A DNA stretch of 64,000 nucleotides from Pseudorasbora parva (Eukaryota > Chordata > Actinopteri > Cypriniformes > Gobionidae). Below are positions 12,049 through 25,060 of the stretch, piece after piece (position 1 is the first letter of the stretch; every line of letters begins with the position of its first letter). A program made the position numbers and the translations under genes. A model generated the notes under the pieces. It did not search any database, was not told where the DNA came from, and worked only from the letters and a program-made list of their open reading frames with translations. The stretch lies in the NCBI RefSeq assembly GCF_024679245.1, contig NC_090180.1:11058507-11122506 (forward strand), in the 5' to 3' direction.

Positions 12049-12839
12049 CTGAACAGCAAAAATGTTTATATTGATTTACATTTTTCACATAAATTACCTA
12101 AAAAGGTGTATACACAAAAATATCTGAACTGTAAAAAAAAAAAAAAAAAATGGCCTACACAAGTAACAGATAATGTTTTTTTTTTGTTTTGTTTTTTGCA
12201 CACGTGGCAAACTTACAGATTTAAGATAAAATCAAAACAGGGTAATAAGTGAAAACCAAAATGTTACTGGAGCGGAAACGGTGTAAACAGGGAGTTATGA
12301 CATGCATACTGTCTGAACCGCTAAATATCAATAGAACAGGATGTCTCACACAATGACAGGTGTGTTGGCATTAGTAAAACTTCTGAATCAAGTAAATATA
12401 TAGACATACATTTTTACACATATGCATCATATGTGCACCTTCCAAGGCCAATGGATGGGACAACAAAGACAAAACTGTGTTGGTTCTCAAATTAAAATGG
12501 CTTGTTATAAAATCCACATACATAATCATTTCAGTTTTTGTAGAGCATAAATCTGCGATGACAGATTAAACTCAACGTGAGAAGTATCTGAGGTAAAGGT
12601 TGTCTTTTGGTGGTGGGTTCCACTGAAAACTCAACATATTCACCCACCATTCGTAGGTTCTTTGACCATGTACAACACCAGCACAATGTAACAATATCTA
12701 GAAAGCGGTCAGTGATAAGAATGGATCATTATTAATATTAAAAACAGAAGTCCTTACTGATGGCAATATAAAATTAATAACCAAACAACTGAATTTATAC
12801 ACAAGTTATATTCCAAGGACAATTTGTGTGTTCCTGGGC

Positions 12840-15800
12840 TCATGAGGATGTTTGCATCACAGAAGTTTGTGCCTGTGGTACGGTGTTGGAGCAAGAGTCC
12901 TTGGGGAAGGAGGTGACTTCCACCATCCCTGCCCCTGTGTGCGGTACAGCGGTATTCATAATGTGCCTCTGTAGATGCTTTATCCAGTCCTCCTGCACTG
13001 ACAAAGGGCCCTGGAAGACTAGGTCACAAAACCTGCATGTGGCAACAATTACACATTAGTTTACAATGATGCATTGACAAATGTGAATAGAATGGAAAAA
13101 CAAGACACAAAAATAATTGTATAATATACAACATGTATTTACATTTATATATTTATAACTGAGGTTACCTGCAAGTAAGTCTATAGATTTCCTCTGGAGT
13201 GTGCAGCAGCGGATACGTTTTCTTCTTTGACCCAGACCTTGATCTTTGCTTTCTCTGTTTACAGTCATAAGCTGCAATAATAATTAATGCATTTATTAGA
13301 AACTACATAAACATTTAAAAAACACATCATATGTTTTCAACCTATAACAACATTGAAGGTTTTTTCCCCCATGTTTTTAATGTTTAGCCAAATATGTTAA
13401 AGCACTATTCCATACATCACAAATAAAGTCTTACCCTTGTGGTGGCTCGCATGACCAGCCGAATGCCACTCACTTTATCTCAGTAACCCTTTATTATTGG
13501 GCATTTGTAAATAAATCAAATCAAATAATAACAATGCTTATACAATTGCATCGTGCAACAACTACAATCTGATAAACCATCAGGGGTCAGTATAATGATA
13601 TGCTACCAAAAAGTACCTGAATTATCCTTCACATTATACGGGTTGTGTTTTTTTATGAGAAATCGGAAGAGTCAAAGCAAAGTTTAGTAAAGGGAGTGAG
13701 CATATGACATGCATTCTGCAAGAGCAAAGCCCAATGAAATTAGAACAAGAAGCCAAATGCAAGTACACAGGTGCATTTACATAGGAGGAAAGAAAGGTGC
13801 ATACTAGTTCCATCCAGAAGAGCTTTTTTCTTTCTATGTGCATATGCCCTCAAATGATTGGAGAGACTAACACCACTGTGGAAGGTGGCATTACAGTGCA
13901 CGCAAACTTTTCTATTGAGTTCACTTTTCTCTGTAACAGAAACACAACACATAAAAATGAAACACGTATAGTTATTACAGATACTGTAATACATATCAAT
14001 TACACTCAACTCTTTATGTTCAATTTACTCAAATTCAGGCCTCAATGATCAAAGGATCATTTAGCAGTAGCGATCAGTCTATATTTGAAGAAGCCCAACA
14101 TTTGTAATTTATAAAATAATACACAAGTATAATAAGTATATTTTATAATCAGTAAGCAGACTGACTTGTACGGCTAAAACGAAAATAAAAGTTAGATATT
14201 TAGGGGCCAAGCACCGAAGGTAATCGGCGTTCTGCGTCTTATTCTATGGCAGCCCATAGAACCGATTGCAGGAAAGTTGTGAAATTTGGCACAGATGGAG
14301 GACAGTCTGAACTGTCACTGTAGGAAATTTAGTCTCTAACTAAATCCGTCAATTTTCACGAAAATTTAACCAGATTTTCTTCAGACCTTGCAGACAAAAA
14401 GTTACAGAATTCAAGTCGATTCGTCAAACCGTTCTTGAATACCACGCAAACGAATTAGATTAACTCAATATCTCTGCAATGCTTTAGCATATTCTGACTA
14501 AACTTGGTGTGTTGTGACAGGCATAAGTGAGGCTACCTGCACAGTTTCACCACCTAGTGGTCAGGAGATGAACAAATAAAATTGGAACAATACCACATTT
14601 TCCCATACCACCCATTTTGAATTTTGTTGTAAAATAGTATATTTTTACAAATGCATTGCCGTAACATTACAAAACTCTGTATGTGTCTTCGGCAAAATGT
14701 CCTGATGTACGGTGGCCCAGTAGTGCAGCCGTACTAAATTAAACCACAACACAAGGAAATCGCGAATAAGCAAACGAAATAAAGCAAATGAAATAAAGTT
14801 TTTTTTCCTTGCCATTGTTATGTAGATTTGCCAGTCTTACAAAGATATAAACACTACGATCAGTTTTAAGTGTATATCGACATGAAATATTAATTCAAAA
14901 TCACCTACACGCATTATAGCTGCATATTTATACTCGAAAACGCTTTTCCTTGCCATCACGGTGCTTGATGCCCAAGGGAACATCTGCCAATTCCACCAAG
15001 TGGTTGAAATGTATAATTTTATGAATTAAAATGACTTTTTTTGTTTTGTTTAAATGTTCAAATTCCAATGTTGTGCATTATTAAGTCAGTTTTTTTTTTA
15101 CAATACAACCAAGATGTAGAATTTTAACATGTCTGTTTTTAAATGTTAAAAGTAATTATAATTCATACAAATTATGTTTCAACTGCCTGGTGCAATTGGC
15201 AGAGGTTCCCTTGGGCATCAAGCACCGTGATGGCGAGTAAGTGTTCATGAGTATAAATATGCAGCTATAATGCATGTGGGTGATTTGGAATTGATATTTC
15301 ATGTCGATATACAATGGTTACACACTTAAAACTGATCGTAGTGTTTATATCTGTGTAAGACTGACCAATCTATAGAACAATGGCAAGGAAAAAACTAACT
15401 TTACCGCACTCCAAGAGCCCCCTTGTGGCCGGGAGCATTTCCGTTGTGTTGTGGCGATTTCATTGTGTTGTGGTTTAATTTAGTACGGCTGCACTACTGG
15501 GCCACCGTACTGATGGTATTCTTAAAAGTTTCATGGCAGCACCACTTCGCTGTCAAAAGTTAAAACAAAATTTCCAAAAATGCAAATAATTTCTGTTTAA
15601 ATTAGCCTATTGTGATTAAACTTGATAGAGTCCTTGATGCTGAGAACATAGTTAACAATTTTGCCATAGCTGCCCGAACTTCCTGTCCGCCATTTTGATT
15701 TTCTTTAAAAACCTACTTTTTCGAACATCATCTAGACCGTTGGTCCGATTTACACCAAAATTTAATTGTATCGTCTTCATACCATGCCAGCAAAAAGCTA

Positions 15801-18800
15801 TGGATTTTGTCAAAAGACGAAAAAGTTTTGCCTAAAATCATCATTATTGTTGCAGTTGGTCTGATGCGCCCAGCCATGCTGGCATGACTTGCTGTGTTCT
15901 TTGTGCTTGGCCCCAATAATTGCTGTTTGCAGCTATATTTACATTTGAAATAGTTACATTTGAAACATTCATTTACTAAATATTAGAGTATATTAATCAT
16001 TTCATGTTGTTTAAAGAGAGAGTTCAAGAGTACATTTTGACATTATTCACCCTCATGTTGTTTCAAACCAGTATGCTTGTTCTTTTTCTGCATTTCACAT
16101 ATGGGTTTGGTCAAACATAAGACTGAGCAAACAGTCACAGACACAGAATTTCCTTGTTTCTTTTTTTGTTGTTGCAAGAACTGTTCCTTTCCAGGAATGG
16201 TCCTGATTTATCACAGTTGATCAGTGGAACAAATTAAACGTTACCTGCTAGTGAATTTGGCACTGCTTTGAAAGGTTGTATCTCAAGGCCACAGTCTTTG
16301 CCTGAAGATATAAGGAGAGCTTTTCTTGCCGTGTGGGATGAGTGCTTTGCTTTGGTCTCTTCGTGGGCTCTTCTTTTCTTCAAAATGCCAATCAGATCAC
16401 TTGGTGGGGAGCTTTTATTAATCTCTATTCTTTTCTTTTCCTCCTTATCTTTATGCCGTTTGACAGTAGATGCGAAGGTTAGTCCGTTATTCAACCTAAT
16501 AGGATGGAAAGACTTGGTGGTGCGGCACTTCTTCTCAAGAATCTGTAGCTTCGTCTGAAACTGTTTCTTGTCACGCATTAATTCTTTCAATATTATGACT
16601 GGAGATTTGGACAAGGTGGAAGTAGGTTTGCCCAGTCGCTTCAGGTGGCCTCGTACATGATTGGACAGCCCAGTCCTGTTGTCAAACCACTCCCTACAGA
16701 GAGGACAGATGAGCTCTGTTTGTTGGCAGTCGCTTGGCAGATCTGCAGAATGATTAGCCTGGGATGGGTCCTCCTCTGCTGGGATCAGAAAATGGAAAAA
16801 TGGAAACCACATGTAATCAGTCTAATTTACAACAAATATTTATTACTTAAAGCCAATTAAATTTGTCCAAACTAAAACAGAAAAACATCTACACAAACCA
16901 GCCTGCACGTCAGCTAACTTGCACCACAGTGGTTGTGTGGGAAGTTTAAAACACAACCTTTCCTGACAAATAAACTAATCAAGTACATGTGGCCAGCATG
17001 AGGGCACTGAGAAACATCAGCAACCACACAATAAAAGGTGCTATCACAGGAACACCTCAAAGAAAATATTTATTTACCAACTCTTCTACATTTCCATTCT
17101 CAGTGAATCTCCAATCTTTCCATTTTACAGCTTAAATATAAAATATCATGATGCTAGTCCTTTAAGAAAATTGGCACACATTGTCACTGTTCTAATATCT
17201 ACACCAAGTTTTGTTAATTTTGGAAAAAATAGAGGTCAATCAGTAAATTTGGACCACACCTGAAAAATGCATAGGGTTGTACCTGCTATATGACATTTTC
17301 ACACACAAAAAAACAAGATTTAGCAAACATGTTACAAATACCCTGGGGCTAAGGCCTCCTATCTTCCAATCCTAGTGACGTCCCAGCTGATTATTATTTT
17401 CGTAACATTATTGTCACTAATATTCTGGCTAATTATTATTTTCATAGTGTATTATTGTCACTAACTGGTAAAACCAGCTGCTAAATAAAATTTCTAGCAT
17501 TCAATCAATTTTCTTTGTCTTTTACCTACCTTTTTTTTTTAAATTCCTAAATAAGAAAAAAAGGTACTTTTGCTGTATAACTACTACCTTAATTGATTTT
17601 ATTAACATAGGGAACAGGAAAACTCTAAGTCTATTTAAGGGGTGATGAATTGAGAAATCAACTTTCCGTAGAGCCTTTGATATCTAAAAGTTCATAGTGA
17701 TATAAGAATATCTTGCAAGTTTCGGAGCTTAAAACTTCATTGTTAGTCAAAGAAAAGCTTTTATTGACACTAGTATATTTCAAATATATAATGATCAATG
17801 ACGTAACAGAATGGGGAAATGCCGCCTTAACAGGTAAATATGTATGCCTGCTTCCGTAACCCCGCCCACTGACTCAGAGCTAAACTGATCACGCTACCAA
17901 GCAATAAACATGCCAAAGATAGCAAGATATTAAGCTGTGCCTGGTTGCAGAAGAACAGTCCCTGCACAAGATTTCTTTGTATTCTAAAATTAGGAATGAG
18001 TGGACGTTTGTTTACTTCATTTCACCGTGGAATCATTTGTAAATAAAACCGTTTGAGACTGGATTTGAGTAAAACATTTTTTTATATGTAATAGTATTGC
18101 ATTGTTCCAGATAATTTTGGTTATGTGTAAGGGTCTAACAGAACATACCGTATCACGCTTTCACAGGCTGGAGAATCCTTTATTTGTTGGTTTATTGCGA
18201 TTTGGGATCAGACTCGGACATGTAACGTAATGGGCCAGGGCTCGCAAAGCCCAACTTTGGGGCTATGTGTTTTCTAGACGGGCTACCAAAACGTAAGCCT
18301 GTCGGCAGGCAGGTGAATGTTAAATAGTGAAATAATATTCCTTTCTTGATCCATGTTGTTCACTCTCTTGCCTTGATATTTGTGTGTGTGTGCGTGCAGT
18401 TCGTGCTTATATCCACTGATCGAGCGGGCCAAGTCATAAAAAAATAATACTCCAATCAATCTCGGGTGGACGAGAGATAAATCATTTTGTTTGTTTGATA
18501 AAGACGTTTTGCGAGCCGTGAGAATCATTCCAGTTGCAGTTTTTAAAACAATCCCTCCCTAATGTGAACTGACAGGGGAGCAGAACCTCATTAAATATGC
18601 AATTATCCAATCTTAGCCATAGGCGTTTACTTCCGAGTCTACAGTGCGGCACACCCATAAAAACAAAGCGTTCAGGAGAGAGCCTCAAAACCAGTGTAGA
18701 AAATTACTTATTCTTTATGATTTTTTTGAATGTAAAAACCACACTAACGTCATTAGTTGACTTCAGACAACAGTATAAAAAAAATTAAAAAGCCAATTCA

Positions 18801-21444
18801 TGCCACCTTTAAATACAAGAGAAGCATCACCTGTTTTGATTTGTGGCAATGTTCTTCGTCGAATTGGAGGTACTTTCTCAGGAGAAGTCAACTTAGCTGC
18901 AGATACAGCCTTCAGGCGTGCCTTCAAACCCACTCTGTGCAAATGTCCTCTTATATGATTAGAAAGGCTAATTCCTGACTCAAATACAGCAGGACAGTAT
19001 GGACAAGCCTTCAGATCTGTCTCAACATCTGAGCTCGGTTCATGCTTTACAGTGTCGTTTGACTCGGAGATCTCTTCTTCCTTGTATTCATCTTTGACAG
19101 AAAACATCCTCTGGGAAGCGTGATTTCTCTCAAAGTGACTTGCCTTTGCAGGTGAAGTCTGTTTTCTTACAAAACGTGCATTAGCATTCTTATTGATTTC
19201 ACATTCTTCAGGTCTAAGATCATCATTGGAATCACACATTAAGTCACCGTTGCTGATCAATTCTTTACTCCTTTTGAATGTTTCGGGTTTCTTGAAAGTT
19301 TGTCGACATTTTGGGAAATCTAAAAGAATATCTTGGCCCTGCATATTGTGGAATGGAGTTGACATTTTCCTTTTGGAAGGGGACTTCTTCATTGTTTGCT
19401 TTTCCAAACTTAAATGTGTATTGTTGGGGTTTCCAACATCTTCTGAAGAAATTATATTTCCATCAGACTTAAAAGTTCTTTTAGTGTTCCCTTCTTTAGA
19501 ATGAGCTGATCTTTTCAGACACTTTGAAGGAGACAAACTAGTTCCTGTTCCAGATAATGTGGTCTCGTAATTGAGGGAATCGTCAAGAAACTCTTTCGTA
19601 CTACTTCCATCAGGCTCTTGATGAGTGTTGCATTCTGAGGCAGTCTGATCACTAGTTTTCTTTCTGGATAAAAGTGTGTGAATTGATTTGTCAAGTCTTG
19701 ATTGGCTTTGGACACTTTTGTGTGTCCACACCTTTTTCTTTCGTAATAGACCGCACTTCTGATCAGATGACAAACTCTCATTTTTGTCAGGTGCCCGGAG
19801 CTTTACAGACAATTTTGGTGACTTTGCTGTTGGTTTTGCACATGAAGTAAGAGCCTTGCAAACAGAGGTCGGCTGTTTAGTTAGCGATGGCTCTTCATCA
19901 CTGCTTTCAAGGGAATGTGAGGATTCCTGTTCTTCATTAAACTGCTGTTGACATGAAGCCTTAACATGATTTCCAATTATGTTTTTAGATTTTCTTTCAA
20001 CAGAACAGGAGTAGGAAATTGGACACGTTGATTTATTGACTTTGCGCTCCTGAAATCCATCTGATTTCCAAACAGTCAGATCAGAACCACTGATGCCATG
20101 CTTATGAAGCAAATGGCGTCTCAGTTCAACTTCATTCATTTCAACAAAATCACATTTGTTACAACTATAGTATCGCTTGTCCTTCTCATGGGTCTTAGCG
20201 TGTTGCACAAAGGTGTTCGGACAGTTCGTTCCAAAGTTACATTGGGGGCATTGCAACTTTGCATCTTTACCTTCATCTTTAATTTGATGCTCATTTATTT
20301 CTTCCATAATTTTCTGTCGCTTACCCCTGTGAACACTTATGTGATTTAACAGTGAACTATGATCATGGTAACACTGCCCACATTCCTTACATATGAATGG
20401 CTTTGAACTAGTTGTATCTTTATTGCATGTAATTTGTCTGTTTTCTTGCGATTTTTCTTTAAAACTGCTGTTACGCTGAAAAAAAGTAGGTTCCTCCCTA
20501 GAACATGAGTCTGATGGCAAAGTTTCTCTAATTAATCCCATCTTTTGAGTCTTACTACTCGGTTTTTTTGCTGGTTTGGGAAAAATGTGTTTGACTGCCT
20601 CAGCAGCTCCATTTAAATACTTAGTATGTTTTACAATGGGTGACTTTAATTTGGATTGTTTTCTTGGGGAACGTTTCTTCTTAACAGGGCTGCACTCTGT
20701 CCGGCTTCCTTCACCTGGATGATCTTTTTTTGAATCAAAATTCAAACCAGAGTATAGGTCCTCTGAAGGATCGACTTTTAACACTAATTTTTCTTTACGT
20801 TTTCTTCTTTTATGGCCAAGCGGTGACGGAACTCTCCTTTTATGGTTGATGGGTGAAGGAACGGGGGACAGTTTTTCCTCCATTTCGAGACCGTTATCAT
20901 CATCCCACAGGAACTTCATAAATTCCCTTTGGGGATTCCAGCTAAGGTCATTTCCATCATCATAATTATCTAATGAACTTTCTGGAGATTCTGTATCAAA
21001 GCCCCATATGCCCCTATTCTCCACATCCTCCGCAGTCAACGTTTGCCTGATTGTTATTTCCCCATCTTTTCTGAGTGTATCAGGTCCTTCAAAGTGAACG
21101 TTGGTTGTGACAGAATTCTGAGCTTGTAATGATTTGGGAAGGAATACTGGTACATTTTTTGAAATATCCAGCAAGATTTCATCTGATATATGGGGTGAGG
21201 TGGATCCATTGACGTAAGCAGCCTTGGCTGGTCCATCTGAGCAAATGGAGTCCATAAAACCGACACTGGTCAGGAGGTCTCCTTGGTCACCAAGTAGTGC
21301 CATGGTATCTTGAGGACAATGCACTGATGGCCCTGGTGTAGCTCCCTCTGCAGAAAATGCCTCTCTGTTCAAAAGGTCCTGAGAGATTCTTGACATTGAG
21401 GTGTCATTCTCCTCTACTTTGGCACTCTCCTTCAAACCAGACAT
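12840..21444 (-). CDS. znf644: Zinc finger protein 644
   Basis: ZNF644 is a nuclear C2H2 zinc finger protein that works with the G9a/GLP histone H3K9 methyltransferases. Five coding exons on the minus strand join in frame with GT-AG borders: 21444-18831, 16778-16245, 13930-13805, 13271-13169 and 13032-12840, giving 1189 residues (human about 1327). The ATG at 21444 follows an acceptor (CCCCAG, exon edge 21468), so there is a non-coding first exon. C2H2 fingers occur at about residues 350-373 (CKECGQCYH), 398-420, 426-449 and 813-835 ([11 protein letters not shown]). One more lies in exon 2 ([13 protein letters not shown]), one in exon 3 ([11 protein letters not shown]) and one spans the last two exons ([13 protein letters not shown], ending KHLQRH). 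The [16 protein letters not shown] finger recurring between exons and the conserved last finger support the name. A basic serine-rich middle region separates the finger groups. Fish often keep two copies; I cannot say whether this is a or b. Confidence 0.92.
14203..15914. mobile_element. Outer inverted-repeat element (GGGGCCAAGCAC ends)
   Basis: The left end GGGGCCAAGCAC (14203-14214) is mirrored at the right end as GTGCTTGGCCCC (15903-15914). Sequence just inside the ends resembles a common fish dispersed repeat. There is no transposase frame. It lies in znf644 intron 2 and is interrupted by the foldback element at 14708-15509. Confidence 0.6.
14708..15509. mobile_element. 802-bp foldback element with 300-bp arms and a 6-bp target duplication
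   Basis: The ends are TACGGTGGCCCAGTAGTGCA and its exact reverse complement. The arms (about 14708-15000 and 15190-15509) stay complementary for roughly 300 bp, around a loop of about 190 bp. CTGATG directly flanks both ends (14702-14707 and 15510-15515), which looks like a target-site duplication. There is no coding capacity. The insertion splits the GGGGCCAAGCAC element and is therefore younger. Confidence 0.75.
16010..16080. repeat. Fragment of the TCACCCTCATGTCGTTCC repeat family
   Basis: CATTATTCACCCTCATGTTG followed by TTTCAAACC matches the family described at 10255 and 57208. Confidence 0.5.
17800..18720. repeat. Probable dispersed repeat in znf644 intron 1
   Basis: A stretch between two znf644 exons contains several blocks reminiscent of teleost interspersed repeats (for example AACCCCGCCCACTGACTCAG and CTCATTAAATATGCAAAT-like pieces). 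I find no terminal repeats and no coding frame, so the family is open. Confidence 0.3.
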
Positions 21445-21536
21445 TCCTAAGAGTCCTAAGGACCGTTTCTGGGGACAAAAAAAAGAAAAGATTATTAATT
21501 AATTAATAATTTAATTTATGTTAAGTTAGTGACATT

Positions 21537-21900
21537 AAACATAAACCCTCATGCTGTTCCAAACCCGTAAGACTTTCATCTCCAGAAGCACAACTGAAGA
21601 TCTATTTAACGAAATCTGAGAGCTTTCTTTCCCTCCATTGACAGGTATGCAACTACCAAGCTCCAGAAAGGTAGTAAAGACATCATAAAAGAATTCAGTG
21701 ACTCCAGGGGCTTAATCTCAATTTTACGAAGCGACGAGAGATTTGTTTGCACAAGAAACCATAATTAACCCCATTATTTACAAATATCAATCTCCAATGC
21801 ATGTACATAAGAGCACCAAAACTCATGCGTGTTGTGTTGACGCGAGAGCAGACCTTGTTGCTTGAACGCATGTCAGAGATTAATATTTTCTAAATAAAGA
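21537..21900. repeat. Dispersed repeat split by the hAT-like insertion
   Basis: The CCCTCATGCTGTTCCAAACC block, followed by GAGAGCTTTC, CCTCCATTGACAG and TTTTACGAAGCGACGAGA, belongs to the same family as 24590-25056. The sequence appears to resume after 22904. Confidence 0.45.
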
Positions 21901-21907
21901 TGTAAAC

Positions 21908-22896
21908 TAGGGCTAGGTATCGATTCAGATGTTCCATTTCAATTCGATTTCGATTCACAAGTCCTCAAATCGATTCGATTTTGATTCTTGATTCGATTTC
22001 GATTCGATTTTGGATTCTCGATTCAACTCAAATGAATATAGATTTAATACAAATACTACAGGTATTTATAAAAAAGAACAGTGAACATAAATGGGTAATT
22101 AAAAAGAAATGAAGAGCCACAATCATGTATGTTAAACTTTTTATTTTTGGTACACCTGAGTACATTAAAACAGAACGCATCTCTATATTTCAAATCCATA
22201 CAATTGTTAAATACAATTTTGATGCAACTTTATTTAAAAAAAAAATATCTGAGAAGTATTTTATGGATGTTTTGATATATTTATTCTAAAACATAAGCTA
22301 GGATATTGGATGATTTTTTTTATAGCAATTTTCAGTACACGACAAGCTTTTCTTGCGATTTTGCCGCTCGTGTGCATTTACTTTTCATACATGAGAAATA
22401 CGTTCATTATTTTTTTAGTCTATGGTTGAGTAGTTCTCGTGGTAACAGACAACAATACCTTAACGTGCTGACTTAAGTTGACTGTGGACTAACTATTATT
22501 TGAGGAAATCTGTTTATAATATAAGCTATTAGGGTTTCAATTATTGATCCTGCGCTGTATATGGACTATAATTTGAATATGTCTATAATGGCTAACGTAC
22601 ATGCTTAAGTGACTGCTCAGGTTTGATCCTAATGCACGACAACGCACCGGAAGCTGCCATTTAAACATTGAATGGATAAATGATGTGCGCCTCTTGCTCC
22701 TTTGTAAGATAACGCAAGGCAAATGGGTGACATCTAGTGGAGAAGACTAGTAATTAGACTTACGTTAATCTTATGTTCAATGTTAGTGGAAATAAATATT
22801 GAAAAAAAAAGATTCGTGGCCTTTGAGAATCGATTCTGAATCGACCAGATTTTAAAAACCGATTAATCGAAAAATCGATTTTTTTGCCCAGCCCTA
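21908..22896. mobile_element. Non-autonomous hAT-like element
   Basis: The ends are TAGGGCTAGGTATCGATT and, in reverse complement, TAGGGCTGGGCAAAAAAATC. The flanks ATGTAAAC (21900-21907) and ATGTAAAG (22897-22904) agree at 7 of 8 positions, the 8-bp duplication expected of hAT transposons. AATCGATT-rich ends are typical of a widespread fish family. No transposase frame is left. It sits in the upstream intron of znf644. Confidence 0.65.
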
Positions 22897-23189
22897 ATGT
22901 AAAGTTTTTTTTTGTGTCACAAACAAAACACTCATGTCACTTCACAGAATTGTGGTTAATACAAATGTTGTCTCATACAACATGACAATGTGTAGCTGCC
23001 ACGCTGGACTACTACGCTTAATGAGGCAGTGACAGAGACTTAAAAGGTCCTGTTCTTCTCGATCCCATCTTTCAAACTTTAGTTAGTGTGTAGGCTAATG
23101 CTGCTGTTAGAGAATAAATAATACCTGAAAAATTATAAAGCTCAAAGTTCAATGCCATGCGAGATATTTTATTGAACATAAGTTCCCTT

Positions 23190-23730
23190 TCAAAGCCTAC
23201 AGTGAACGGCCGTTTTGGACTAGAGCAGGAAGTGCAGGGATGTAATGACGTCACTAGAACCGTTTGTTGACTAACCCTCCGCCCACAAGAACACGCAAAA
23301 AGGGGGCGTGGTCTTGTTGCTCTCCCACATGGAGAAGAGCGCACATTCAGCGCCTGCATCTCCCCGTTATGGTAAGAGGCGGGACCTTTCCGGACAAAGT
23401 GCGCTAAGCTGCTGTTGAATCACAACACTGGAACCGCTGGCACAATCAGAACTCGTTACGTGTTTCTGAAGGAGGGACTTCATAGAACAAGGAAATCATC
23501 AGGCCGTTTTTAGGACAGAGGAAACAGCGCTGTACAGATAAGTAAATTGTGTGAAAAATACTGTGGTTTTTTACACGCAAAACATGAACTCATGTTATAT
23601 TGCTAAGCTAAAAGTGCTACCGCCAGATAAAGAGATCGACTGAATGGATTCAAAAATTGTAAGACTTAACTGTTTAACTCGAAGGGACTTGGAAAATGAG
23701 CCTATTTTCAAAAAAAGTGGAGTGTTCCTT
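23190..23730. repeat. Unclassified GC-richer dispersed repeat
   Basis: This block begins near GTTCCCTTTCAAAGCCTACA and includes GACGTCACTAGAAC and GGTAAGAGGCGGGACC. The composition differs from the AT-rich surroundings and the motifs resemble a known cyprinid repeat, but I see no clear ends. Confidence 0.35.
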
Positions 23731-23989
23731 TAAAGCCTGTGCTGACATCGCGACTGAATCCATTCAGTACTAATTCTCTGGGCGAGGCAAAGCAGAGGAA
23801 GGGTAGGAAACCTTTCATGTTTCAAGATCAGCTCATCTTGGCTGTTATTTTCTCAAAGGCAGAGAAGGACACCTAGAACTCAGTTTACACTGATCAAAAG
23901 TTCTAGCCACTTGCGGACAATATTCAGGCTAGAGGAACTCATAATGTTGAAAAACCTCATAAAATTAAAATTTCATGCCATGGGACCTT

Positions 23990-24600
23990 TAAAGGGGACT
24001 TCAGCACTGGGAAGATGAATCTGTATTTAAACTGGGTCAATAATGTAGTAGAAATGTGAAATTATTTTTGAATTTGGTGCCTTCTAGACAGAAAAAACTG
24101 AAAACATATTTTTGTCTCATGAGGATGAAAGACAACAACTCCAACTCTCTGCCCTATGAGGCCACTCCCAAAGCCACCGCTACTGGATCACTGGATCATT
24201 TGCCCACCACGTTCATTCTCATAAAATCAGTTCAGTTCACTTCATCAACTGAATGTGTCCGTTCAATATATTGTGATTTAGCCGCTGAGCAAGTGTCACG
24301 GCACAAACGCAACAGGAGTCAGATTACATTCATCGTGATGAATGAGCTGAATGAGCTCTCATGATGAGAGCTGAAATTATCGCGTCCGTGGCAGTCGTTC
24401 ACAGCGCGTGTTCAGTCTGCCGCATTTTCAGTTCATGCCTTTGGAAGCTTAGCTTAGGACTTTACTTAACTTAAGCTTAATAGAAATTTATTTGAGAAGT
24501 TGAAAGACTCTGCTCCGCTGCTCCGTTTACATGAATCCCTGCAGCTAATATACAAAGCCATATGCTAATCGCTGAATTAACCCTTTAATGTTACGAAGCG
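23990..24600. repeat. Dispersed repeat, copy 1 of 2 in this window
   Basis: From CTTCAGCACTGGGAAGATGA to TATGCTAATCGCTGAATTAA, this matches 30969-31735 over most of its length with small gaps. The copies lie in the upstream region of znf644 and in intron 12 of hfm1, in the same orientation. Confidence 0.7.
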
Positions 24601-24899
24601 ACAAGAATACTTTTTGTGTGAGAAAAAAAAAAGACTATTCAACAATGTTTTCTCCTCTGTGTCAGTCTCATACGCTGTTGATGTATTAAACAAAGTACAG
24701 CACTTGCAGAACACAGACTCACCATTGACTGAGCATGTGATGCTGACGCAGGAGCCGGCATTGACATAGAAACTGGAAGTGCTGTACTGGTTTTACTGTG
24801 TGAATAGCATAGTAGAATGATCTTAAAGAGAAGAGATTGTTCAATAAAGTTGTTATTTTTTTGTCAAGTTTATTTTTGCACAAAAAGTATTCTCCTCAC

Positions 24900-25060
24900 C
24901 TAATAACATTAAGGTTGAATGGGTGGATCAGAGAGCTCTCGGATTTCATCAAAAATATCTTTATTAGTTTTCCAAAGATGAACAAAGATTTGGAACGACA
25001 TGAGGGCAAGTAATTAATGACAGAATTTTCATTTTTGGTGAACTAACCCTTTAACAACAT
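24900..25060 (-). repeat. TTAAAGGGTTAGTTCACC repeat, minus orientation
   Basis: Read on the minus strand it starts TTAAAGGGTTAGTTCACCAA and runs through a TCGTTCCAAATC block to GAAATCCGAGAGCTCTC. This is a very common cyprinid short element. Confidence 0.65.
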
